A stretch of DNA of 64,000 nt from Verrucomicrobiia bacterium (GCA_036268055.1 DATAUW010000001.1:157597-221596); one strand, 5' to 3'; numbered from the stretch's first letter, positions 10,861 to 21,308 are shown. A program made the numbers and translations. Notes: generated from the sequence alone by a model not told the origin.

Positions 10861-11333
10861 GCGCGCCGCAACAACTGTTCACCCTTCGTAATCGCCAGCG
10901 CACGCGCCCCCTTGACCTTCGCCTGCTTCGCCAAATCCTGCGCCATCATCTCGCCGAAGTTTGCGCCAACGATTTCGACCTCACGATCCATCTCGTCAAC
11001 GCCGTCGAAATGGCGCGCCTGAATTTTGAATTGTTAAACCACAGCGGCTCGACCGATGTCATCACCCTGGATTATTCCGAACCCAATCTTCTCGCGGGCG
11101 AATTGTTCATTTGCGTGGACGAAGCCGTGTTGCAAGCCCGCCAATTTAATGTCACTTGGCCGGAGGAATTGATCCGTTATTTCGTCCATGGCATTTTGCA
11201 CCTGCAAGGCCACGATGATCTGAAACCCGCGCCGCGCCGCCGCATGAAAATCGAGGAAGGCCGCCGCGTGCGAAAATTGGCGTGTGACTTTCACTTGAGC
11301 AAACTCGCACGCAAACCTAAACTGAAAACGTGA
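10857..11333 (+). CDS. ybeY: rRNA maturation endoribonuclease YbeY
   Basis: Metal-dependent endoribonuclease needed for 16S rRNA 3'-end maturation. The diagnostic stretch VHGILHLQGHDDL provides two zinc ligands (HGILH). The third-ligand region reads GHDD rather than the usual GYDH, so the third His is shifted or replaced. Upstream, STDVITLDYSE and GELFICVDEA are typical. At 158 residues it is of normal length with a basic C-terminal tail. It overlaps phoH by 4 bases and the next gene by 4 bases (GTGA). Confidence 0.92.
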   Translation: MSAPQQLFTLRNRQRTRPLDLRLLRQILRHHLAEVCANDFDLTIHLVNAVEMARLNFELLNHSGSTDVITLDYSEPNLLAGELFICVDEAVLQARQFNVTWPEELIRYFVHGILHLQGHDDLKPAPRRRMKIEEGRRVRKLACDFHLSKLARKPKLKT

Positions 11334-12016
11334 GCAAAAGCATCCTCAGCAGTTGGCGCGCAAATTTCTTTACCGGTTTGGCCATCGTCCTGCCGGGGGT
11401 GATTTCCGTCGTCGTCATCTTCTGGCTGTTTTTCACCGCGTCGCGCATCACCGACACGCTGTTGATTTTCATCCCGCAGGACATCACGCACGAAAAACTC
11501 GGCGGTGAACCCGGCGCGGGACCGATGCACTGGTACTGGAGCCTCGTCGCGCTGGTGCTGGCGATAATTCTGACCTCCATCGTCGGCCTGCTCGCCCGAA
11601 ATTATCTCGGCAAAAAATTGATCGAATGGGTGGATACCTCGCTGCTCAATGTTCCCTTTCTCAATAAAATCTACGGCGCCACCAAGCAGATCAACGAGGC
11701 GTTCACCTCCGGCAACAAAACCTCCTTCAAGACCGTCGTGCTGATCGAGTTCCCCCGCGAAGGCATGTATTCCGTCGGCTTCCTCACCAGCGAAGTCCAT
11801 TCGGAACTCGAAAGCCGCATCCCCGGAAAAGCTGTTTGCGTTTTCATCCCCACGACGCCCAATCCGACCTCCGGCTTCATGGTGCTCGTCCCGCAAGACC
11901 ACGTCACCAAGCTCGATATGTCCGTGGCCGACGGCATCAAATTCATCATCAGCCTCGGCTCCATCAGCCCGGAACATTCGCCGCTGCAGCGCATGAAATC
12001 GCTCATCGAACGCTAA
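11330..12016 (+). CDS. DUF502 family inner-membrane protein
   Basis: Membrane protein of 228 residues with two transmembrane segments, at about 11-35 (FFTGLAIVLPGVISVVVIFW) and 65-88 (LVALVLAIILTSIVGLLARN). A soluble C-terminal domain follows, with the family hallmarks VLIEFPREGMYSVGFLT, VFIPTTPNPTSGFMVLVP and LDMSVADGIKFIISLG. The function of DUF502 proteins in bacteria is not settled. The GTG start overlaps ybeY by 4 bases, so it belongs to the phoH-ybeY transcription unit. Confidence 0.9.
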   Translation: MSKSILSSWRANFFTGLAIVLPGVISVVVIFWLFFTASRITDTLLIFIPQDITHEKLGGEPGAGPMHWYWSLVALVLAIILTSIVGLLARNYLGKKLIEWVDTSLLNVPFLNKIYGATKQINEAFTSGNKTSFKTVVLIEFPREGMYSVGFLTSEVHSELESRIPGKAVCVFIPTTPNPTSGFMVLVPQDHVTKLDMSVADGIKFIISLGSISPEHSPLQRMKSLIER

Positions 12017-12024
12017 GGTTTCGC

Positions 12025-12663
12025 ATGACCGAAACCACTCACGGCTTGGTTTTGCGCACGCGCCCGCTGACGGAAACCAGCCTCATCGTCCACTGGCTCA
12101 CGCCTGATTTCGGCCGACTCGCCACCGTTGCCAAAGGCGCGCGCCGCTCCAAATCCCCCTTCGCCGGCAAGCTCGATTTATTTTACCTCGCCGACTTCAG
12201 CTTCCAGCGCAGCCGCCGCTCCGAACTTCATGCGCTCCGCGAAGTCAGCCTCCGCGAAACCCACGCCGCGCTCCGCAACGAAATCGAATACCTCCAGCAA
12301 GCCTCCTATTGCATCGCGCTCATCGAGCAAACCACCGAAATGGAAGCGCCCATCCCGGAAATTTTTTCGCTCTTCGCCAATGTCCTCGCGCACCTCCCGA
12401 AACAACCGCCCCAGCCGCAAACCCTCTTCGCCTTCGAGATAAAATTGCTAAGCGAACTCGGCCTCCAACCCGATTTGGAAAAAGACAATGTGAAGCCCGA
12501 CCTCAAACAAATCCTCCGCATCCTCCTCGTCAGCGACTGGCCCGCCCTCGCCCGCCTGAAACTAAGCCCCGCCCAGGTCACCAGCCTCGCTCAATATCTC
12601 CACGCCTTCCTCCTCTATCACACCGGAAAAGTCCCCCTGTCCCGCCGCCGCCTGGACTCCTAA
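12025..12663 (+). CDS. recO: DNA repair protein RecO
   Basis: RecFOR-pathway mediator that helps load RecA on SSB-coated DNA. The N-terminal OB-fold is recognisable (GLVLRTRPLTETSLIVHWLTPDFGRLATVAKGARR in two adjoining stretches, then FAGKLDLFYLADFSFQ). The helical C-terminal part follows. At 212 residues it is shorter than many RecO proteins and has no CxxC pairs, so the C-terminal zinc finger of some RecO proteins is absent. I start at the ATG at 12025, eight bases after the DUF502 stop; the open frame upstream overlaps that gene and is spurious. Confidence 0.88.
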   Translation: MTETTHGLVLRTRPLTETSLIVHWLTPDFGRLATVAKGARRSKSPFAGKLDLFYLADFSFQRSRRSELHALREVSLRETHAALRNEIEYLQQASYCIALIEQTTEMEAPIPEIFSLFANVLAHLPKQPPQPQTLFAFEIKLLSELGLQPDLEKDNVKPDLKQILRILLVSDWPALARLKLSPAQVTSLAQYLHAFLLYHTGKVPLSRRRLDS

Positions 12664-12992
12664 CCCGCGCCCCACACACAGCTCACCGATGGCGGCGCGT
12701 CGTAGCGCTTCGCCGTCCGAAGTCCCGCCGGGACGGCAGATCTTAGCCCAGCCATTTATGGCTGGGTTGGAGTCCTCTTTATATCAAGTCCCGCAGGGAC
12801 GAAAGAAATTCCCGTATGGAACCAAAGCCCCCACACTCGCCCAACACTTCTCATTAATCCGTAATGTTAGTTAGGGGCAAACCAGGGCACGCGTGCAAGA
12901 AATGGTTTCAACCGTTTCTCGACTTTACCTGTCGCCCACTTATAATCCATTCCACGCTTGCGACGCCTTTCTTTCCGCGCTAACCTGAACCC
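12664..12992. other. Intergenic stretch rich in dispersed repeats, no gene seen
   Basis: This space holds a family A double hairpin (12721-12765), a second partial copy of the AGTCCCGCAGGGACG half near 12787-12800, and a CTTCTCATTAA segment near 12848 that matches the start of the repeat at 18152. I see no convincing coding frame or RNA gene. Confidence 0.6.
12721..12765. repeat. Dispersed double-hairpin repeat, family A, copy 2
   Basis: The unit begins AGTCCCGCCGGGACGG and ends with CCAGCCAT-TT-ATGGCTGG. It aligns with 9116-9160. The second stem is a perfect 8-bp hairpin with a 2-base loop, and the stem change relative to copy 1 keeps base pairing. Confidence 0.7.
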
Positions 12993-13510
12993 ATGAAAAC
13001 GCTGACCATCAGCGAAGCCTCCAGATGGGAAAATCTTTGCGACGACCCAAGTTTGGAAAACATCCCCTATCGTGTCGAACTTTCTCGTCACGGCCAGCTA
13101 ATCACGAGCCCGCATCAAAGCTATCACAGCATCTTTCAAAGCCGCATCATCCGCGCTCTTATTCAGTTGCTGCCGCAAGGCGAAGCCATGCCCGAATGTC
13201 CGATCGAAACGGACGAAGGAATTTTTGTCGCGGACGTCGCCTGGGCATCGTCCGAAAAAGTGGAGCGCAATTTCAACCTCGCAATGTGGTCGGAATCACC
13301 GGACATTGTCATTGAAGTCTTGTCTCCTTCAAATTCCGATGAAGAAGTCCGCATTAAGCGCAATGCCGTTTTCGCCAAGGGCGCGACTGAGTTTTGCTGT
13401 GTGACCGCCACGGAAAGATTCAATTTTTCAGCCGCCGCGGCGTTCTCTCAAAGTCCCGTCTTTGCCCCGAATTCCCCGCCAGCGTCAGCAAAACCTCTGC
13501 GAAAAAATAA
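12993..13510 (+). pseudogene. Uma2-family (DUF820) putative nuclease, frameshifted
   Basis: The N-terminal two thirds match the Uma2/DUF820 restriction-endonuclease-like fold: PYRVELSRHGQLI, the acidic PIETDEGIFVADVAWAS, and DIVIEVLSPSNSDEEVRIKR followed by FAKGATEF, giving a PD-(D/E)xK-like core. After about residue 145 the family pattern is lost in this frame. It resumes in another frame as FFSRRGVLSKSRLCPEFPAS and stops at 13508-13510. A single missing base in the T5 run near 13425 explains this. Without the shift, the frame runs on to 13583 and overlaps ispG by 59 bases. It could be a decayed gene or a sequencing error. The role of Uma2 proteins is poorly known. Confidence 0.72.
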
Positions 13511-13524
13511 AACAAGTTTGGCGC

Positions 13525-15312
13525 TTACTGCACTTGAGCCACCTCAGCCACTTCCGGCTCCGCCCACTTATTGTGCTCTTTGATCAAATCCACCAAACGC
13601 TCCACCGCTTCCGCTTCCGGAATATTAAATTTGATCGGCGTCTTGCCGACATAAAGATTGATCTTGTTCGGCGCGCCGCCGACGTAACCAAAATCCGCAT
13701 CCGCCATTTCGCCCGGCCCGTTCACGATGCAACCCATGATCGCGATCTTCACGCCCTTCAAATGCTCCGTTCGCGCCTTGATCCGCGCCGTCACCGTCTG
13801 CAAATTAAACAGCGTGCGCCCGCACGACGGGCACGCCACATAATCCGTCTTGAACGACCGGCAGCCCGCCGCCTGCAAAATATTGTACGCCAGTCGCAAC
13901 GATTGTCCCCCGCCCGCCTCGCCGCGAATCAAAATCGCGTCGCCAATCCCATCCGCGAGCAATGACCCGATCACCACCGACGCCCGCAACAGCGCAATCT
14001 TCGGTTCCAGCGGCGTTGGCGTGAAACTCAAACAATCCTTCAGCAAAATCGGATTGTTCAACCCCAGCCGTTTCAACTTCGCCGCGAGCAATCGAAACGC
14101 CGTGATCGCCGGCAACGCCACACCATCCTTCACCGTGACTAATTGCGTCTCGCAATTCACTGAAAAATCCTGCGTCGGATGCACCTCGAAAACATTCAAG
14201 TCCTCGTAAACCGCCTCCGGTTTCACATCGTCACGCGGCCGGATTTTCGGCGCGACCTTGTCCCACGTCCCACGTGTAACCACCACCCGAATCAACTGTT
14301 CGCCGCCGCATTTGCAATTCTCGTTCAGCTCGATCTCCGGAGTTTCGCGGCGCTCAAAATGAAATGGATCATACGAAACCGCCGCGTTGTCAACGCGCGC
14401 CTGCGTATTCGCCAGCGTCGGAATCTGCGCCAGCAAATCCCGGCACACCGCGATTTCATGCGGCGAATCTTCCGTCAACGAAACTCGGATCGTGTCCCCC
14501 AGCCCATCGCACAGCAGTGAACCAATTCCTATCGCGCTCTTGATGCGCCCATCCTCGCCCTCGCCCGCCTCCGTCACGCCCAGATGAATCGGATAATTCC
14601 AGTCCGGCCCAAGTTCGCTCAACCGCGCCACCAGCAGGCGATAACATTCGATCATCACCTTCGGATTGCTCGACTTCATCGAGAATTTAAAATTGTGATA
14701 CCCATTAGCGCGCGCGATGTGCGCAAATTCCAGCGCGCTCTCCACCATGCCCAGCGGCGTGTCGCCGAACCGGTTCATGATACGGTCGCTCAACGAACCG
14801 TGGTTGGTCCCGATGCGCATGGCACGGCCAAGTTCCTTGCAAAGTTTCACCAGCGGCGTGAACTTTTCCTCGATGCGTTTCAACTCCGCCGCGTATTGCT
14901 CGTCGGTATATTCCTTGATTGCAAATTTTTTTGAATCCGCGTAATTGCCGGGATTCACGCGCACCATCTCCACCCACTTGGCGGCTTCCATCGCGGCCTC
15001 CGGCTTGAAATGGATGTCCGCCACGATCGGCACTTCGCAACCGCGCGCGCGCAATTCCGTAACGATGTTCTTGAGGTTCGCCGCATCCTTAACCGTCGGC
15101 GCGGTGATGCGCACGATCTGGCAACCAACCGCCACGAGATCAAGCGTTTGCTGCACGCTCGCGGCGGTGTCCATCGTGTCGCACGTGATCATGGACTGCA
15201 CAACCACGGGATGTTCGCCGCCGATGATGACGCCGCCGCGCGCCGGATCGCCGACGACTACTTCGCGGGTTTTACGGCGATGAAACTGAAATGGTGATTC
15301 GCAATACTGCAT
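13525..15312 (-). CDS. ispG: (E)-4-hydroxy-3-methylbut-2-enyl-diphosphate synthase, long form
   Basis: Iron-sulfur enzyme of the MEP isoprenoid pathway. It reduces MEcPP to HMBPP. The N-terminal TIM-barrel part has RRKTREVVVG, HPVVVQSMITCDT and VRVNPGNY. The C-terminal cluster-binding part has CPSCGRT and GCIVNGPGE, which supply the three Cys ligands. A long middle insertion makes it about 595 residues, as in the long-form IspG of Chlamydiae, Bacteroidetes and plants. I favour the ATG at 15312 (MQYCESPF), which matches family N termini. A GTG at 15357 would overlap rseP by 4 bases and is a real alternative. It is the last gene of the envelope and isoprenoid block. Confidence 0.94.
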   Translation of the reverse strand: MQYCESPFQFHRRKTREVVVGDPARGGVIIGGEHPVVVQSMITCDTMDTAASVQQTLDLVAVGCQIVRITAPTVKDAANLKNIVTELRARGCEVPIVADIHFKPEAAMEAAKWVEMVRVNPGNYADSKKFAIKEYTDEQYAAELKRIEEKFTPLVKLCKELGRAMRIGTNHGSLSDRIMNRFGDTPLGMVESALEFAHIARANGYHNFKFSMKSSNPKVMIECYRLLVARLSELGPDWNYPIHLGVTEAGEGEDGRIKSAIGIGSLLCDGLGDTIRVSLTEDSPHEIAVCRDLLAQIPTLANTQARVDNAAVSYDPFHFERRETPEIELNENCKCGGEQLIRVVVTRGTWDKVAPKIRPRDDVKPEAVYEDLNVFEVHPTQDFSVNCETQLVTVKDGVALPAITAFRLLAAKLKRLGLNNPILLKDCLSFTPTPLEPKIALLRASVVIGSLLADGIGDAILIRGEAGGGQSLRLAYNILQAAGCRSFKTDYVACPSCGRTLFNLQTVTARIKARTEHLKGVKIAIMGCIVNGPGEMADADFGYVGGAPNKINLYVGKTPIKFNIPEAEAVERLVDLIKEHNKWAEPEVAEVAQVQ

Positions 15313-15353
15313 ATAAATTGCCCTGCTGACTCCCCACTGGCCGCAACTTCGCG

Positions 15354-16772
15354 TCACTTTTTCGGCGCGAAAACTATCGGCTGATCGTGGTCATGGCGCG
15401 CGCTGCGCACCCAATCGCCGGTGTCAAAAAAGGCGATGAAGAGCATAAAGGCGATTAGAATCACCGCACAAGTACTTTGCAACCCATTCAGAAGCCGCGC
15501 GCTCACCGGTCGGCGCCGCACCGTCTCCACCAGCGCCAGCGTGATATGCCCGCCGTCCAGCACCGGGAACGGCAGCAGATTCAAGAGCGCCAGGTTCACA
15601 TTCAACACCACGCTGAACCACAACACCCGCCGCCAACCATTGTCCGCGTCGAAAAAATTCTTATACGCGCGAATGATCATCACCGCGCCGCCAAGTTGCT
15701 GCACGCCCACGTCCGAGTGCGGCGAAATCAAAGTCTTCACCGTCGCAAAAATTTGCCCCGCGCTCTCGGACACCTGGTCCACCGGCGAAGGATGCGTGAG
15801 CGTTTCGTCATTATTGATCAGCCACGCGGTGATGCCAAACGAAGGCGGAGCGTCTGCGGGAGCCACGGGTTTTTCTGCAAGTAATGTGCGGTCAAACGTG
15901 TTCGTGCCGCGCTGAATGGTAAAAGTCGCCGGCTTGATCGGCCCATTCGTCAGCATCAACTCCGCGTTCATCAACGCTTCCGGCGAATAAACTTTCTCCC
16001 CATTGAACGCGATGACTTCATCCCCGTCCTTCAACCCCGCCGCCGCCGCCGGGCTATTCGTGGCCACATCCGCGATGACCGACGGACTCGCCGCCGCGAT
16101 CAAAATTTTCCGCAGCGATTTGCGTTCATACCATTTCGTCGGTAATTTCACCGGCGTCACCTGGGTTGCCATTTCCTTGCCGTCGCGAATATATTTGATC
16201 TCAATATTTTCGCCTTCGCTCGTGACGATGCGCCACGTCACACTGTCCCGCGCCGGTGGAGCAAATTGCGTCACGGTGTGTCCGTCCACCGCCACGATTT
16301 GATCGCCCGGCCGCAAACCTGCTTTCCACGCGGGCCCGTCTTGCTCCACCCAGCCGACCACGGTCGAATCCTTCGCCTTCGGTTCCGGTTTTCCCACGCC
16401 CCAAACGATCACCGCAAACGCAAATGCCAGTCCAAAACTAAACAGCGGTCCCGCCACCGCCACGATGATTTTATCCAGCGCGGAAATGTTCGCCAGCGGC
16501 TCCGAACTTTTTTCGGTCTTGCCCTCGATGATTTCCATCGGCGCCATTTGCGGCAACTGCACGTAACCGCCCGCCGGGATCGTGCCCAGCACATATTCCA
16601 CACCGTTGATTTTTTTCTTCCAGAGCGGCTTGCCGAACCAGACCGCGAACCGCTCGATCTTCAGCCCGCGCCAGCGCGCCGCCAGAAAATGCCCCAGCTC
16701 ATGCACAAAGATGAGCAAATTAAATAGGAGCAGAACCTCCAAAATCACAAACACCGTTTTAATAATATGCAT
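15354..16772 (-). CDS. rseP: RIP zinc metalloprotease RseP
   Basis: Site-2-type intramembrane protease that cleaves anti-sigma factors or signal-peptide remnants within the inner membrane. The zinc motif HELGH is at residues 24-28 in the first transmembrane helix. Two PDZ-like regions follow (AGLRPGDQIVAVDGHTV and AGLKDGDEVIAFNGEKV). The second catalytic motif NLLPFPVLDGGH and C-terminal transmembrane helices complete it. The length of 472 residues is normal. It lies between dxr and ispG, the common uppS-cdsA-dxr-rseP order. Confidence 0.95.
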   Translation of the reverse strand: MHIIKTVFVILEVLLLFNLLIFVHELGHFLAARWRGLKIERFAVWFGKPLWKKKINGVEYVLGTIPAGGYVQLPQMAPMEIIEGKTEKSSEPLANISALDKIIVAVAGPLFSFGLAFAFAVIVWGVGKPEPKAKDSTVVGWVEQDGPAWKAGLRPGDQIVAVDGHTVTQFAPPARDSVTWRIVTSEGENIEIKYIRDGKEMATQVTPVKLPTKWYERKSLRKILIAAASPSVIADVATNSPAAAAGLKDGDEVIAFNGEKVYSPEALMNAELMLTNGPIKPATFTIQRGTNTFDRTLLAEKPVAPADAPPSFGITAWLINNDETLTHPSPVDQVSESAGQIFATVKTLISPHSDVGVQQLGGAVMIIRAYKNFFDADNGWRRVLWFSVVLNVNLALLNLLPFPVLDGGHITLALVETVRRRPVSARLLNGLQSTCAVILIAFMLFIAFFDTGDWVRSARHDHDQPIVFAPKK

Positions 16773-16904
16773 ATTTCCTAATTCGAGGCATTACGCGATG
16801 CCTGCCTAATATACCTAAATAGGCCGCAGTATCAATATTAGAACGGCAGAAGCCTTTCAAAAATGTAATGGTATTTAACGGTATTTTATGGGCCCAAACC
16901 GGCC

Positions 16905-18041
16905 TCATCGCCCGGCGTCCTGCCGCGCCCACGCATCCGCTTCCAAAATTTGCTCCAAGGTCGGATGCGATACCAACGCATGCCGGTCCATCGTGCGCCC
17001 GACAATTTCCGTAATCTGCGGAAACGTGATTTTCCGGTTTACGTACGCTTCCACCGCGATTTCATTCGCCGCATTCAACACCGCCGGCAAAGTGCCGCCC
17101 ACTTCACCCGCGCGCCGCGCAAGGTTCAACGACGGAAACCGCTCCACATCCGGATCCTCAAACGTCAACGTACCCAGCTTCGCCAAACTCGTCTGCACAC
17201 GTGCGCTCGATGCCCGCTCCGGATACGTCAGCGCGTATTGAATCGGCAGGCACATGTCCGGCGTGGACATCTGCGCGATCATCGAGCCGTCCACAAATTC
17301 CACCAGCGAATGCACCACGCTTTGCGGATGCACCACCACCTTCACGCGCGCCATTTCAATGTTGAACAACCACCGCGCCTCGATCATTTCCAGCCCCTTG
17401 TTGAAAAGCGTCGCCGAATCAATCGTGATTTTTTTGCCCATCACCCACGACGGATGCTTCAATGCGCGCTCAACCGTGATGCCCGCAAATTCTTCTTTCG
17501 GCGTCTTGCGGAATGGGCCGCCCGATGCCGTCAGCCACAACGCGCGCACCGAGTCTTCCGGCTTGCCATCGAGGCATTGAAAAATCGCCGAGTGTTCGCT
17601 GTCCACCGCCAGCACGCGCACGCCATACTTGCACGCCTCGTTCATCACGATTTCGCCGGCCATCACCAAAATTTCCTTCGACGCCACCGCAATATCTTTC
17701 CCCGCGCGAATCGCCGCCAGCGCCGGCTGCAATCCCGCCGTGCCCACGATCGCTATCAACACAATGTCCGCCGACGGCAGCGTCGCCAATTTCAACAAAC
17801 CCTCCGCACCGCAATAAACATTCGCCGAAGTGCCGAGCGTATCCTGCGCCTCCTTCGCCTTCGCGGGATCGCTGATTGAAATCGCCTCCGGCTTATGCCG
17901 CCGCGTCTGCTCCAGCAACAACTCCAAATTATTCCCCGCCGCCATACCCACAATGCGAATCCGGTCCGGCAAATCATCCGCGACCTTGATCGTGCTGGTG
18001 CCGATGGAACCCGTGCTGCCCAATAAAACCACTTTTTTCAT
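16905..18041 (-). CDS. dxr: 1-deoxy-D-xylulose 5-phosphate reductoisomerase
   Basis: Second enzyme of the MEP pathway, converting DXP to MEP with NADPH. The dinucleotide motif GSTGSIGTSTIKV opens the protein. SKEILVMAGEIV, VDSEHSAIFQCL and LTASGGPFR are the metal- and substrate-binding hallmarks, and HPSWVMGKKITIDSATLFNKG is strongly conserved. At 378 residues it is of normal size. The 132-base gap to rseP carries no visible terminator, so cotranscription is likely. Confidence 0.96.
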   Translation of the reverse strand: MKKVVLLGSTGSIGTSTIKVADDLPDRIRIVGMAAGNNLELLLEQTRRHKPEAISISDPAKAKEAQDTLGTSANVYCGAEGLLKLATLPSADIVLIAIVGTAGLQPALAAIRAGKDIAVASKEILVMAGEIVMNEACKYGVRVLAVDSEHSAIFQCLDGKPEDSVRALWLTASGGPFRKTPKEEFAGITVERALKHPSWVMGKKITIDSATLFNKGLEMIEARWLFNIEMARVKVVVHPQSVVHSLVEFVDGSMIAQMSTPDMCLPIQYALTYPERASSARVQTSLAKLGTLTFEDPDVERFPSLNLARRAGEVGGTLPAVLNAANEIAVEAYVNRKITFPQITEIVGRTMDRHALVSHPTLEQILEADAWARQDAGR

Positions 18042-18161
18042 TTTAGATTTACGATTTACGACGACAACTCAATGGGAGGGCGAGCGTACTCGCGAGCCCT
18101 AAAATTCCACACACACGCCATCTTCGTCCACAAGTCCACCAGACCCACCGCTTCTCATTAA

Positions 18162-18181
18162 CCCCCGGCTTCAGCCGGGGG
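18162..18181. repeat. Dispersed hairpin, CCCCCGGCT type
   Basis: A perfect 9-bp stem (CCCCCGGCT / AGCCGGGGG) with a 2-base loop is preceded by TTCTCATTAA. Similar TTCTCATTAA-led units occur near 12848 and near 63115, the latter with a degraded stem. It lies in the 220-base gap between dxr and cdsA, which has no gene. It could also act as a terminator, but no T run follows on the minus strand. Confidence 0.5.
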
Positions 18182-18262
18182 AGAATCCAACCCCAAAAAT
18201 AACTATCCCGAGCGAAGCGAGGCAAGCCCGTACCCTCGCACAAAACGAAACGAATGGTAGAT

Positions 18263-19186
18263 TCAAAAGCCCTTCAAAACGTGCCGCAAATACAAATACA
18301 TAATCGGCGCATTAAACAACAAACTATCGAGTAAATCCAAAATCCCACCGATACCGGGAAAAATTCTACCAGAATCCTTCACCCCAGCTTCACGTTTAAA
18401 AATAGACTCGATCAAATCTCCAATCACCGCCGTCGCACTAAGCACGATTCCCAAAATGACCGCATGCACCCAATTCATCGAAGGCATTCTGCTTCCCGCA
18501 AAATGCACAAACACCACACTCGCGATTCCCGAAACCACAATCGCGCCCCCAAAACCTTCCCAGGTCTTTCCCGGGCTGATTCGCGGAATCATCTTGTGCT
18601 TTCCGATCAGCGAACCCACCGCGTACGCGCCCGCATCACTGAACTTGGTGATCAACACGAAATACAAAACATAAAAATGCCCGTCGCCATCCACGTGCCG
18701 GAAATAATTTATTTTTTGAATGAAATTCAAAAGCCACGGCACATACATCAACCCAAACAAAGTCGCCGCGATGGAAAAGATGGCCGTGTTATTGATCTTG
18801 GAAAGAAATTGCCGCACGCACAAACCAAGCACGAACAAAATGAGAAACGTCGTTTCAAAATCATTCACGCGCGCGGGAGAATTATTCAACCCCAGCATCC
18901 CGTTCAAATTGAAAAATGTCCCGACCATCAACAGGCATCCACCCGCCAGCCCGGAATATTTGAAGCACGTCTGCCCGCATTTCTCGACCAGCCCGTAAAA
19001 TTCCCAAAGCCCCGCGCCCGCGAGCAGCACCATGATCACCAGGAACACACAATCGGAAATAATCTTCTGCCCTGAAAATAATCCCGCCAGAATCACCGTC
19101 CACAATACGACGAAGCTCAGCAACCTCCGAAAAAATATCTGCCGCTTGGAAAGCTTGGGCGCGGTTGGACTGATCTCATTCGGCAT
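18263..19186 (-). CDS. cdsA: Phosphatidate cytidylyltransferase
   Basis: Integral membrane enzyme making CDP-diacylglycerol for phospholipid synthesis. Several transmembrane segments are visible. The catalytic region shows SDAGAYAVGSLIGKHK and SPGKTWEGFGG, then the CDS signature region SIFKREAGVKDSGRIFPGIGGILDLLD in pieces. In that signature the usual PGHGG ... DRxD reads PGIGG ... DLLD, so a conserved His and Arg are replaced. Length and gene context are normal, so I still call it cdsA. Confidence 0.9.
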   Translation of the reverse strand: MPNEISPTAPKLSKRQIFFRRLLSFVVLWTVILAGLFSGQKIISDCVFLVIMVLLAGAGLWEFYGLVEKCGQTCFKYSGLAGGCLLMVGTFFNLNGMLGLNNSPARVNDFETTFLILFVLGLCVRQFLSKINNTAIFSIAATLFGLMYVPWLLNFIQKINYFRHVDGDGHFYVLYFVLITKFSDAGAYAVGSLIGKHKMIPRISPGKTWEGFGGAIVVSGIASVVFVHFAGSRMPSMNWVHAVILGIVLSATAVIGDLIESIFKREAGVKDSGRIFPGIGGILDLLDSLLFNAPIMYLYLRHVLKGF

Positions 19187-19224
19187 ACGCGCACAAATTT
19201 AGCGCTTTGCCTCCGTTTCGGCTA

Positions 19225-19962
19225 TCACAAACCGCCGAATCGCCGATGCCGCTTCGCATAATCTTCCAGCGCCACGAAGAATTGCGGTTTGCGAAAATCC
19301 GGCCACAACGTCGAAGTCACCACCAGTTCCGCGTAGGAAATTTGCCACAACAAAAAATTGCTCACGCGCATCTCGCCACTCGTGCGGATCAACACATCCG
19401 GGTCCGGCCATTTGCGCGTATATAAATGGTCGCCAAAAACCTGCTCGGTGATTTCTGCCGCATCCAACTCGCCCTTCTTGACCTTCGTCGCCACGCTGCG
19501 GACCGCCTCCACGATTTCCGTGCGGCCGCCATAACTCAACGCCATGATCAAAGTCAGGCCGTTATTTTTCGCCAGCGCTTCCTGCGTTTTTTTGAACTGC
19601 TTCTGCACGAACTCCGGCAACCGATGAAGCTGGCCGATAGCTTCGAGTTGCACGTTGTTGCGATTGAGTTCGGGAAGTTCGTTCTTGAGATAATGCGCCA
19701 GATATTTCATCAGCGTATCCACCTCGTCCTTGGGCCGGTTCCAATTCTCCACCGAGAACGCGTAGAGCGTCAGATATTTGATGCCCAGTTCCCCCGCCGC
19801 GCGAATGATCGCGCGCACGGATTCCGCGCCCATGCGATGCCCCTCGACGCGTGGCAAATGCCGTTGCTTTGCCCAGCGTCCGTTGCCGTCCATGATGATC
19901 GCCACGTGGCGCGGCAGGCAGGCCATCGCCTCGGCGCTCAGATGAATGGCGGCCGCGCTCAT
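19225..19962 (-). CDS. uppS: Isoprenyl transferase, undecaprenyl diphosphate synthase
   Basis: cis-Prenyltransferase that makes the C55 carrier lipid for peptidoglycan and surface polysaccharide. Hallmarks in order: HVAIIMDGNGRWAKQR with the catalytic Asp, GHRMGAESVRAII, YLTLYAFSVENWNRP, LSYGGRTEIVEAV, DPDVLIRTSGEMRVSNFLLW and a C-terminal WPDF. The 245-residue length is typical. It begins 3 bases after the purA stop and precedes cdsA by 38 bases. Confidence 0.96.
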   Translation of the reverse strand: MSAAAIHLSAEAMACLPRHVAIIMDGNGRWAKQRHLPRVEGHRMGAESVRAIIRAAGELGIKYLTLYAFSVENWNRPKDEVDTLMKYLAHYLKNELPELNRNNVQLEAIGQLHRLPEFVQKQFKKTQEALAKNNGLTLIMALSYGGRTEIVEAVRSVATKVKKGELDAAEITEQVFGDHLYTRKWPDPDVLIRTSGEMRVSNFLLWQISYAELVVTSTLWPDFRKPQFFVALEDYAKRHRRFGGL

Positions 19963-19965
19963 GGG

Positions 19966-21240
<1,275 letters not shown>

Positions 21241-21308
21241 TCAACCGAAAAACGCGCAGCCGCACTTTGCAACCGCCAGCGTCACGCGCGTAAAACTGCA
21301 ATAAAAAT

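Noticed and set aside
11836..12024. N-terminal extension of recO
   Set aside because: It overlaps the DUF502 gene in another frame and carries only Arg/His-rich low-complexity sequence.
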